Shown here: in pieces, positions 38,571 to 46,027 of the stretch
Layout of the letters: every line of letters starts with the position of its first letter
Position numbering within the stretch: position 1 is the first letter of the stretch
NCBI RefSeq assembly: GCF_030296835.1
Contig: NZ_AP027922.1
Location: forward strand, 1,240,001 to 1,304,000
Origin: Pseudoalteromonas sp. MM1
GTDB lineage: Bacteria; Pseudomonadota; Gammaproteobacteria; Enterobacterales; Alteromonadaceae
Direction of reading: 5' to 3'
Length of the DNA stretch: 64,000 nucleotides
Notes under the pieces: model-generated
What the model saw: the letters and a program-made list of their open reading frames with translations, nothing else
The model's database searches: none
Told to the model about the DNA's origin: nothing
Translations under genes and position numbers: made by a program

Positions 38571-39845
38571 TTATTTCCTATATCGTCTTACACGAATGTC
38601 TGCTTGTTCTTTGTGGCCTGCGAACCCTTCAGCAGCACATAATCGTGAACAATACTCACCAACAACAACCGAGGCTTGCTCTGTTACTTGCTGAAAAGTA
38701 CATGTTTTTATGAATTTACCTACCCATAGTCCACCAGTATAACGCGCAGCTTTACCTGTGGGTAGTGTATGGTTTGTACCAATACACTTGTCACCATAAG
38801 ATACGTTAGTTTGTGGGCCTAAAAATAAAGCGCCAAAGTTTTGCATGTTTTCTTTAAAGTAATCGGTATTGCTGGTCATTACTTGTACGTGTTCAAACGC
38901 TAAGTCGTTGGCTACCTGTAACATTTCTTCGTAAGTGTCACACACTATCACCTCGCCGTGATCTTGCCACGCTACGCCTGCAATATCAGCTGTCGGTAAA
39001 ATAGTAAGTTGCCTTTGCACCTCAGCCATAGTGTCTTTTGCTAATTGCTCTGAGTTGGTAAGTAAAATAGCAGGAGAGGTAGGGCCATGCTCTGCTTGAC
39101 CAAGTAAATCAGCTGCACATAGTTCCCCATCTACGCTGTCATCAGCAATAACAAGCGTTTCGGTAGGCCCTGCAAATAAATCTATACCAACGCGACCAAA
39201 TAGCTGGCGTTTTGCTTCGGCAACAAACGCATTACCTGGGCCAACGATCATATCTACTGGCGCAATAGTTTGTGTACCAATTGCCATTGCCGCTACCGCT
39301 TGCACGCCGCCTAAACAATAAATTTCATCGGCGCCTGCCATATCCATAGCGACTACAATCTCAGGTGATGGCTTGCCATTAAACGGCGGAGCCATGGCTA
39401 TTACGCGTTTAACACCCGCTACTTTAGCGGTTAATACGCTCATGTGCGCAGAGGCTAATAGCGGGTATTTACCACCTGGCACATAACAGCCTACGCTATC
39501 CATAGCGATATGTTTATGGCCAAGGGTTACGCCAGGTAGAGTTTCTACCTCTACGTCTTTCATTGAGTCACGTTGTATTTGTGCAAAATTACGTACTTGG
39601 CTTTGTGCCCATTTAATATCGTTGATTAATTGATCATCAAGTTGTGTATAGCAGGCTTTAATTTCGTCTTCTGAAAGTTTGAAAGACTCCGGAGTCCAGT
39701 TGTCGAACTTTTCAGAGTACTCTCGAATGGCTGCGTCACCTTCGGTTTCAACATGCGCTAAAATATTTTCTACAATATCTCTTACTGATTGATTTTGTTT
39801 TTGTTTTGAGTCAATTGGTTGACCCTTTTTTAAATGCTTTATCAT
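38571..39845 (-). CDS. Histidinol-dehydrogenase-like oxidoreductase
   Basis: A 424-residue member of the HisD superfamily. The zinc ligands of HisD are matched: Gln and His in GQAEHGPTS (about 248 and 251), Asp in [15 protein letters not shown] (about 352), and His in FAGHKEQAD (about 411). The catalytic EH pair is present in LAFEHVQV. The stretch [21 protein letters not shown] is characteristic of a catabolic HisD-like clade that includes sulfopropanediol dehydrogenase (HpsN), rather than of histidine synthesis enzymes. No his genes are nearby. It probably oxidises an alcohol group to an acid using NAD. Confidence 0.88.
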   Translation of the reverse strand: MIKHLKKGQPIDSKQKQNQSVRDIVENILAHVETEGDAAIREYSEKFDNWTPESFKLSEDEIKACYTQLDDQLINDIKWAQSQVRNFAQIQRDSMKDVEVETLPGVTLGHKHIAMDSVGCYVPGGKYPLLASAHMSVLTAKVAGVKRVIAMAPPFNGKPSPEIVVAMDMAGADEIYCLGGVQAVAAMAIGTQTIAPVDMIVGPGNAFVAEAKRQLFGRVGIDLFAGPTETLVIADDSVDGELCAADLLGQAEHGPTSPAILLTNSEQLAKDTMAEVQRQLTILPTADIAGVAWQDHGEVIVCDTYEEMLQVANDLAFEHVQVMTSNTDYFKENMQNFGALFLGPQTNVSYGDKCIGTNHTLPTGKAARYTGGLWVGKFIKTCTFQQVTEQASVVVGEYCSRLCAAEGFAGHKEQADIRVRRYRK

Positions 39846-39939
39846 TGCTAATGTCCTTAGTGAATCGTTGTTATATACACATTTGATGAGACGTATTGGT
39901 TAAATAATGTCTTGCATCTAACTGCACTCTAATTAATAA

Positions 39940-39953
39940 TGACTTCGAATGCA
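39940..39953. promoter_or_regulatory. LacI-type operator candidate TGACTTCGAATGCA
   Basis: A hybrid site: its left half matches the TTGACTTCG form and its right half the CGAATGCAA form. It lies between the divergent hdh and SDR genes and could control both. Confidence 0.65.
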
Positions 39954-39974
39954 ATATAGAATTTAGGTGAGCAA

Positions 39975-40715
39975 ATGGGATTTGATAAAACGCTTTTAGT
40001 GGGTAAAACCATTTTGGTGACTGGTGCAGGTAAAGGTATTGGTAAAGCATGCGTAGAAAAATGCGTGGATGCAGGGGCTCAGGTTATTGCAGTAGCACGT
40101 ACCCTCAGTGATTTACAAACACTACAGCAATACGCGCCTTCGCAAATAGAAATTTGGCCGCTAGATATTAATAGCGATGCTTTTTTTGAGCGTTTAAAGG
40201 CGCTAAAAACACTCGATGGGCTGTTAAATAACGCCGGTATTAATCGGGTTGCGCCAATGCTTGAGCAAACAGATGAGAATATTGACGATGTTATTGCGAT
40301 GAATATTCGCAGCGTTTATAAAATTAGCCAAGCGGCACTGCCTGCGCTAATAAATTCTGGCGCTGGTGCAGTAGTTAATATGTCGTCGCAAATGGGGTTT
40401 GTTGGTTCACCTAAACGTACTTTGTATTGCATGAGCAAACATGCAGTTGAGGGATTGAGCAAAGCAATGGCGGTTGAACTTGCCGATAAAAATGTGCGCG
40501 TGAACACTGTAGCCCCTACCTTTGTAGAAACCCCAATGACCAAACCTATGCTAGAAGATGCGACATTTAAGCAGTTTGTTTACGACATGATCCCACTGAA
40601 AAAAATTGCTCAAACCGATGATGTTGCCAATGCTTGTGTGTTTTTACTAAGCGGCCTTTCGGCAATGATCACCGGTACAAGTATTAAAATTGATGGCGGT
40701 TGGACCGCTCAGTAA
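39975..40715 (+). CDS. Short-chain dehydrogenase/reductase
   Basis: A 246-residue classical SDR. The nucleotide motif is TGAGKGIG (about residues 16-23), followed by NNAG, a Ser in NMSSQ, and YxxxK as Tyr151-Lys155 (YCMSK). The protein ends in the usual DGGW segment. It lies divergent from hdh across an operator-like site and 18 bases before the bicupin gene, forming a two-gene unit. It likely oxidises or reduces a hydroxyl of the pathway compound with NAD(P). Confidence 0.93.
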   Translation: MGFDKTLLVGKTILVTGAGKGIGKACVEKCVDAGAQVIAVARTLSDLQTLQQYAPSQIEIWPLDINSDAFFERLKALKTLDGLLNNAGINRVAPMLEQTDENIDDVIAMNIRSVYKISQAALPALINSGAGAVVNMSSQMGFVGSPKRTLYCMSKHAVEGLSKAMAVELADKNVRVNTVAPTFVETPMTKPMLEDATFKQFVYDMIPLKKIAQTDDVANACVFLLSGLSAMITGTSIKIDGGWTAQ

Positions 40716-40733
40716 TTAGTTTAGGAGAGAGTA

Positions 40734-41732
40734 ATGAGTTTATTTAAAGAGCGCTTAGTAAGATACGATGATTTAATTGCGTGTAAAAACGCCTTTATAG
40801 ACACGCGCTCGCCGGGGAGCGATCAAAAAGAAAACTTTACAATTATTGGTCCAGGTGTTGCCGAAAACCCAAATCAACATGTGCATATTTCTATTCCTCA
40901 TGGGTTTAACATTGGTGGTGCGCGCCAACCTGCAGGGTGTTTAAATTCGCAGCATAGCCATTTAACTGAAGAAATTTTTGTAGTTCACAGTGGTACGTGG
41001 GCTTTTTATACTGGTGTTGACGCTAAAGATGCCAAAGTGATTTTAAATGAAGGCGATATTATTTCGATCCCGATGGATATATTTAGAGGGTTTGAAAATG
41101 TTGGCAACGGCGTAGGCTATTTATATGCGGTACTTGGAAGTGATAACCCTGGTAGGGTACTTTGGGCTCCGCAAGTATTCGACATGGCAAAAGAATACGG
41201 ACTAATTTTGCTAGAAAATGGCAGCTTAGTAGATACCACGTTAAATGAAACAATTCCCGATGGCGTTAAGCCCATGGCAGTTACCAGTCAAGAGCAAATA
41301 GCGCAGCACCGAGTAATAACCGATGAAGAGCTGGCACAAACTGTGGTTAAAGCCAGCAACTTTAACTGGAATAAACGCTCGTACCTTAGCCAGTTTGACG
41401 GCGTATATGAAGCGCCATTAGTCGGTAATTTAAATGCCAAAACATGTATTCAAACACAGTTAAATTGGCCTCATGGTTTTAATATTTCTGCGTTAAAGTT
41501 ACAACCTGATGCACAAGTTGCGCCCCATATTCGTTTTGAAGAAGAGGTTATATTTGTTCATCAAGGAAGCGTAACAATAGACTTAGGTGATGAAGTATTA
41601 ACGCTTAACCAAGGTGATACTTTTTCAGTGCCCATTGAGCAAGTAAGAGCCTATAGCAATAATAGCCAAACCGACTGTGTGCTTTATATAACGCGCCGCC
41701 ACGATATGCCAAAAGACCCGCACTTTATTTAA
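40734..41732 (+). CDS. Bicupin protein of the catabolic island
   Basis: A 332-residue protein with two cupin domains (about 80-145 and 250-320). Cupin 1 keeps the first metal motif HSHLTEE, but motif 2 is PMDIFRGFEN, with Arg where His is usual. Cupin 2 has HIRFEEE (second His replaced by Arg), and again Arg in PIEQVRAYSN. Bicupins include ring-cleaving dioxygenases and isomerases, but these substitutions make a standard dioxygenase site unlikely. GGAGAG precedes the ATG. Confidence 0.8.
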   Translation: MSLFKERLVRYDDLIACKNAFIDTRSPGSDQKENFTIIGPGVAENPNQHVHISIPHGFNIGGARQPAGCLNSQHSHLTEEIFVVHSGTWAFYTGVDAKDAKVILNEGDIISIPMDIFRGFENVGNGVGYLYAVLGSDNPGRVLWAPQVFDMAKEYGLILLENGSLVDTTLNETIPDGVKPMAVTSQEQIAQHRVITDEELAQTVVKASNFNWNKRSYLSQFDGVYEAPLVGNLNAKTCIQTQLNWPHGFNISALKLQPDAQVAPHIRFEEEVIFVHQGSVTIDLGDEVLTLNQGDTFSVPIEQVRAYSNNSQTDCVLYITRRHDMPKDPHFI

Positions 41733-41753
41733 ATTTTAATGCCATAAATTATT

Positions 41754-41790
41754 TAAGGCACTTAGCTTGTTTTAGCTAAGTGCTTTTTTC
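41754..41790. terminator. Bidirectional intrinsic terminator
   Basis: GCACTTAGCT (41758-41767) pairs with AGCTAAGTGC (41774-41783), followed by T run. It overlaps the 3' end of the convergent EamA gene. Confidence 0.88.
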
Positions 41791-42646
41791 GTGGTAAAAA
41801 ACCAGTCACTAGCATAGTACCCATAATAACAAATAATGCGCCGAGTAATGTATTTGGCCCAATTTGCTCATCTAAAATTACATGCCCCCAAAAAATGCCA
41901 AATAGTGGAATTAAAAACGTGACCGTTAAAGCTGAGGTTGGGCCTATATCGTCAATAAGTTTAAAAAACAAAATATAAGCAAGTGCGGTACACACCACGC
42001 CAAGGGCTAACACGCCAAGCATAACGTCGGTACTAGGTACTTCGCGAATAGGCATAAAAAGTATAAGGGGCAGTACTATAAAACTGGCTGCCCACATAGA
42101 GCCGTGTGCGTTATCGAACGGGGCAAGCTTAGGGGCATTTTTTGTATAATGTGATGCAATGGCATAACACAGTGAAGCGCTTAGCGCTGCTGCGATAGCA
42201 ATAAGTGACTGAGTATTTAATACAAGATGATTTTGCCCAACTAAAATTGCCACGCCTATTAAACCCAGCAGCAAACCTAAAACCATACTTTTTGTGGGTT
42301 TGGTTTTGCTCCAAATAATACCCACTACAGCGCCCCAAATGGGGGTTGTAGAATTTAAAATAGATAGGGTGGATGCGCTAATAGTTTGTGCAGCATACGC
42401 AAAAAATAAAAAGGGAAGGGCAGAATTAAGTGCACCAATGATGAAAAAGTGCTTGGTGTGATGGGTAAACGCCAAGCGGCGTTTTAAATACAGTGCAACT
42501 ATAAATAGTGTGAGTGCCGCAAAGCCGACTCTAAACTCTATTAACACCGCTGGACCTAGGCTGTTTGCCGCCATTCGCATAAATAAAAATGACGCGCCCC
42601 AAATAGCAGCCAGAAAAAATAATCGAAGTAAACTTGCTAAGCTCAT
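41762..42646 (-). CDS. EamA/DMT family transporter
   Basis: A 294-residue inner-membrane protein with ten predicted helices and two internally repeated EamA domains. Typical features are LRLFFLAAIWGASFLFMRMA at the start and the STLSILNSTTPIWGAVVG and ALTVTFLIPLFGIFWG segments of each half. Such carriers export metabolites or amino acids. It is convergent with the bicupin gene and lies outside the palindrome-controlled set. Confidence 0.9.
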   Translation of the reverse strand: MSLASLLRLFFLAAIWGASFLFMRMAANSLGPAVLIEFRVGFAALTLFIVALYLKRRLAFTHHTKHFFIIGALNSALPFLFFAYAAQTISASTLSILNSTTPIWGAVVGIIWSKTKPTKSMVLGLLLGLIGVAILVGQNHLVLNTQSLIAIAAALSASLCYAIASHYTKNAPKLAPFDNAHGSMWAASFIVLPLILFMPIREVPSTDVMLGVLALGVVCTALAYILFFKLIDDIGPTSALTVTFLIPLFGIFWGHVILDEQIGPNTLLGALFVIMGTMLVTGFLPRKKHLAKTS

Positions 42647-42751
42647 GATAGTATTTTAATTATACAAATTGATTTACAGAGTAACAGGCTTTGCAATAAC
42701 TGTAAGCCAGATTCGGTACTCGCATATAAAAATAATAAAAAAGGAATAGTC

Positions 42752-43276
42752 ATGAGCCGATATTTACTGATCACAGCAATAATAGGACTAGGTTTATTAA
42801 GTGGTTGTGGGTCTACGCCTATTAATTTATACGATGACACAACCATGAAAAAACATGAGTATAACGGGATAAAAGCGTATAAAAAAGGAGATTTTAAACA
42901 AGCCTTTATGTACCTAAAAGACCCTGCAGCGCTTGGTTATAAAAGTGCGCAGTACACATTATCGTTTATGTTTTTAAAAGGGCAGTACTTAACACAATCT
43001 ACTAACATGGGCATGGGCTGGCTAGGCGTTGCAAAAGAGGCTGGAGTTGAAAGTTGGCAGGCGCAATACAATACCTTTTATAACGCGGCTACTTCAGCGC
43101 AACAGCAACAAATAGACGAAACCGTTGCGTTGTACATTAGCCAGTATGGTAGTAAAGCACAAAAAATGACGTGCCGTCGCTCAACTACCCCAAGACGCAC
43201 GTTTGGCGAAATTAAAATTGACTGTAACAAACACGAGGGCACTGTGACTAAATACGAGGTGCAAACAAAAGAGTAA
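42752..43276 (+). CDS. Lipoprotein with Sel1-like repeat
   Basis: A 174-residue protein with a lipobox LLSGCG (Cys near residue 18). The region KAYKKGDFKQAFMYLKDPAALGYKSAQYTLSFMFLKGQ (about 46-83) resembles Sel1/TPR-like repeats that mediate protein contacts. The C-terminus has CRRSTTPRRTFGEIKIDCNK, a basic stretch with two Cys. GGA lies 6 bases before the ATG. Probably periplasmic; role unknown. Confidence 0.78.
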   Translation: MSRYLLITAIIGLGLLSGCGSTPINLYDDTTMKKHEYNGIKAYKKGDFKQAFMYLKDPAALGYKSAQYTLSFMFLKGQYLTQSTNMGMGWLGVAKEAGVESWQAQYNTFYNAATSAQQQQIDETVALYISQYGSKAQKMTCRRSTTPRRTFGEIKIDCNKHEGTVTKYEVQTKE

Positions 43277-43278
43277 TG

Positions 43279-43431
43279 CTAAGAGGTAGCTTGCTTTTGT
43301 TCAAAGTCACTTTTTACAATTTCGAGCGCTTTTAATACATCCTCTGGAGCAATCTCGTGCTGCTCCAAAAGCATAATTAAATCTACCGCAAGTTTTACAT
43401 GTGTAGGGGCGTTATCAAGTGGGCTGGTCAT
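43279..43431 (-). CDS. rsmS: RsmS/YbaM (DUF2496) small protein
   Basis: A 50-residue protein beginning [18 protein letters not shown], with [22 protein letters not shown]. This matches the RsmS/YbaM family (pleiotropic regulatory protein, DUF2496), which is next to priC in E. coli and two genes from priC here. The start overlaps the stop of the upstream gene by 17 bases, so translation is probably coupled. Confidence 0.88.
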   Translation of the reverse strand: MTSPLDNAPTHVKLAVDLIMLLEQHEIAPEDVLKALEIVKSDFEQKQATS

Positions 43432-43696
43432 TTAAATCTTTCTTTTTTGAAATTTGGCTAATAGCAACATCAATAGCGGTTTGCACGCGCTCTTCCATGT
43501 GTATACGTTCACTTTGCGGTAAATAAAAGGCCATATCTACATCGTAGCGAATATAGCGAGGGGGAAGTTGATTGAGCACCGTACAACAAAAATCGGCCAT
43601 TACATCTTCACTGTAAACTTTATCTAGTTTACGTTTAATGATTTCTTCAACCACAATTTTTTCGTAAAAGTTATGTATGTCGTCGTGCAGTCGCAT
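43415..43696 (-). CDS. ComFB-like late competence protein
   Basis: A 93-residue protein with the segments [35 protein letters not shown] and YLPQSER. These match the ComFB family: a helix pair with LNxLPPxYxxxxxD. ComFB homologues have been linked to motility and cyclic-nucleotide binding in cyanobacteria; in gammaproteobacteria the role is unclear. It lies about 50 bases after the HDAC gene and overlaps rsmS. Confidence 0.8.
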   Translation of the reverse strand: MRLHDDIHNFYEKIVVEEIIKRKLDKVYSEDVMADFCCTVLNQLPPRYIRYDVDMAFYLPQSERIHMEERVQTAIDVAISQISKKKDLNDQPT

Positions 43697-43745
43697 CGTG
43701 CTAGCGCCTTTTATGGAGTCCGTTTATTTGAGTGTATACTAAGCA

Positions 43746-44642
43746 CTAAAATAAATCGATAGCCGCTTTAAATAGTTGTTTATGCACATTTATTAACGAC
43801 TCTACGTTGCGCTGATAACCGCCACCTAAAGCGCACATGAGTGGGATGTTATTATTTTTACAATAATTGAGTATGTAAAAGTCGCGATTGTAAACTCCCT
43901 CAAGTGAGACGTTAAATAACCCTAGCTCGTCTTTTTCGTATATATCGGCCCCTGCGTTATATAAAATAATGTCGGGGTTATGAATTCGCACGCAAAATTC
44001 AAGGGCTTGTTTTAGCGTTGTTAAGTACTCGCTATCTGATGTGTTGGCAGGCAGGGCAAAGTCGTAATCGGATTGCTGCTTTAAGCGCGGAAAGTTTTGC
44101 TCGCAATGAATAGAGCAAGTAATAATAGCGTTATTATGTTGCGTAATTTGAGCCGTGCCATCGCCTTGGTGTACATCACAATCAAATATTAATACGGTAT
44201 CGACTTGGTTTGTGTTGATTAAATGCGCGCCAGCCACAGCTAAATCGTTAAAAATACAAAAGCCACTGCCGTAATCGCTATATGCATGATGATAACCACC
44301 ACTTAAATTAGCGCAAAAGCCATGTTTTAGTGCGTATTCGCTGCCTTGAATACTTGCCCCAACTGAAAGCAGCGTACGCTCTACTAATTCGCGTGAATAC
44401 GGGAAACCCATTTTTTTAATTGCTTTATTACTGAGCGTGGCGTTTAAAAAATCATTTATGTATTCTTGGCTATGGCACAGTGCGAGCTGCTCGGGCGTTG
44501 CTTTGGTTGGTGTATTAAACTGTGTAGTACCAAAGCCTAAGCGTTCTATTTCTGCTTTTAGCATTTGGTATTTTTGAATAGGAAAACGGTGGCGCTCAGG
44601 AAGCGTTAAAGCACTGTAGAGCGGGTGGTAAAAAAGCGGCAT
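43746..44642 (-). CDS. Histone deacetylase family protein
   Basis: A 298-residue zinc-dependent deacetylase of the HDAC/AcuC/acetylpolyamine type. The zinc and catalytic residues are seen in SGGYHHAYSDYGSGFC (His-His), FDCDVHQGDGTA (Asp, His) and YNAGADIYEKD. Its ATG overlaps the priC stop. Substrates of bacterial members include acetyl-CoA synthetase, acetylpolyamines and other acyl amines; which applies here is unknown. Confidence 0.92.
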   Translation of the reverse strand: MPLFYHPLYSALTLPERHRFPIQKYQMLKAEIERLGFGTTQFNTPTKATPEQLALCHSQEYINDFLNATLSNKAIKKMGFPYSRELVERTLLSVGASIQGSEYALKHGFCANLSGGYHHAYSDYGSGFCIFNDLAVAGAHLINTNQVDTVLIFDCDVHQGDGTAQITQHNNAIITCSIHCEQNFPRLKQQSDYDFALPANTSDSEYLTTLKQALEFCVRIHNPDIILYNAGADIYEKDELGLFNVSLEGVYNRDFYILNYCKNNNIPLMCALGGGYQRNVESLINVHKQLFKAAIDLF

Positions 44643-45250
44643 TAGCGTAATTGTTGTTTTTCGACTTGTTGAATTTTATCTTCGGTGGCCGAAATTGCTT
44701 TACGGCAACGCCCTAAACGCGCATGCGTGGTTAAAATTTCCATATTAAGCTTTTGTGCTTGCGCTGGGCTGGCTTTTTCCATTTGAAGCTTACGCTCTTC
44801 AATCATTAACACTAAGCGTCGTTCAAACTCATGGTTTTGTTTAAGCTCGTCGTATAGCTCATGCGATGATTGCATAATTTTTTTTACGGCTTGCTTATAA
44901 ACCGTATTTTTTGGCCTTGGTTTATACTGGCTTTTGTTTTCTTTTGCCCAAATAGGAGTCGATTTAATAACATTAAATACTGCTTGTACTTGATTACCTA
45001 TACGCTCAAGTGCATAAGCATAAGCATGGCGGTGGTCACTGGGTGGTAAGCTGGTAATTTCGTCTTCAATTTCTGTTACGTAGTCAGTTAGGTTCATGCT
45101 TTTAGTACTAAATACGCCGCGGTCAAATAAACTAGGCTGCGCCTGCATATAGCGGTTTTTAGAAAACAACTTTGCGCTATCAAATTGCTCAGCTTGTTGT
45201 TTAAGCGTAGCAACTTGTTGGCGTAATTTATCTAACGCGTGTGTTTGCAT
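44642..45250 (-). CDS. priC: Primosomal replication protein PriC
   Basis: A 202-residue helical protein of the PriC family, which loads DnaB back onto stalled forks through a Rep-linked restart path. Family features are the DRGVFSTKS region (about residue 45) and a C-terminal helical domain with RRLVLMIEERK and LGRCRKAISATEDKI. It directly abuts the TSUP gene and overlaps the HDAC start. rsmS two genes later recalls the priC-ybaM pair of E. coli. Confidence 0.9.
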   Translation of the reverse strand: MQTHALDKLRQQVATLKQQAEQFDSAKLFSKNRYMQAQPSLFDRGVFSTKSMNLTDYVTEIEDEITSLPPSDHRHAYAYALERIGNQVQAVFNVIKSTPIWAKENKSQYKPRPKNTVYKQAVKKIMQSSHELYDELKQNHEFERRLVLMIEERKLQMEKASPAQAQKLNMEILTTHARLGRCRKAISATEDKIQQVEKQQLR

Positions 45251-46027
45251 TTACAAATAAGCCTCGTAAATCAGTTTTAATGCTAGCAGTATAACCATAG
45301 TGTTAAAAACAGGGCGAATAAACTTACCGCCAAAGCGAATGGCTGAGTGAGCGCCAATCCAAGCACCTAACATTATAAAAAAGCCCATGATTAGGCCTAA
45401 TAAAAAGTTTACATGACCAAGTGCTACAAAGGTAATAAGCGATATAAAATTAGATACAAAGTTCATTGAACGGGCTAATCCACAGTTAAGCAGCAAGCTC
45501 ATTTTATAAAATAAACTATTAGATGCGGTCCAAAAAGTACCAGCGCCTGGGCCTGCTACGCCATCAAAAAAACCTAACGCTAAACCCTGCAACCACTGCT
45601 TTAGTTTAAGTATTGGGGTTACTTTTGGTAAATCATCCCCTTGTGTGGTGCTTAAGCTACCAAACAAGCTATAACAGGCCACCATAATAATAATGATAGG
45701 CAAAAGCTTATTTAAAAATTCAATACTTAAATGATCAACTATTAACGTACCAATCACAGCGCCTATGGCGGTAGCAAAAATGGAGTTTGCCCAAAATGTA
45801 GGACTAAATAGATTTTTTTTATAATACGTGTAGCTGGCCGTTAATGAACCAAAGCTAGCCGCAAGTTTATTGGTGCCAAGCGTTACATGCGGTGGCAAGC
45901 CTGCGGTGAGTAGTGCAGGGACTGTTAATAAGCCGCCGCCGCCGGCAATTGCATCAATAAAGCCTGCAGCAAGGGCCGCGGCGCATAAAACAGCCAGAGT
46001 TGTGGGATCTAAAGCAAGTTCAAACAT
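45251..46027 (-). CDS. TSUP family sulfite/organosulfur exporter-like protein
   Basis: A 258-residue inner-membrane protein with about eight helices, of the TauE/SafE/YfcA type. The start has AAGFIDAIAGGGGLLTVPALLTAGLPPHVTLGTNK, the family signature, and the second repeat has GFFDGVAGPGAGTFW. It overlaps the dinG stop by one base and adjoins priC directly, forming a compact operon despite unrelated function. Substrate unknown. Confidence 0.92.
   Translation of the reverse strand: MFELALDPTTLAVLCAAALAAGFIDAIAGGGGLLTVPALLTAGLPPHVTLGTNKLAASFGSLTASYTYYKKNLFSPTFWANSIFATAIGAVIGTLIVDHLSIEFLNKLLPIIIIMVACYSLFGSLSTTQGDDLPKVTPILKLKQWLQGLALGFFDGVAGPGAGTFWTASNSLFYKMSLLLNCGLARSMNFVSNFISLITFVALGHVNFLLGLIMGFFIMLGAWIGAHSAIRFGGKFIRPVFNTMVILLALKLIYEAYL

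Noticed and set aside
38571..39845. Histidine biosynthesis gene hisD
   Set aside because: No other his genes are present; the neighbours are catabolic and the motifs fit a catabolic HisD-like clade.
45251..46027. TSUP exporter as part of the catabolic island
   Set aside because: It is separated by several unrelated genes, lacks an operator-like palindrome and is tightly linked to dinG and priC.
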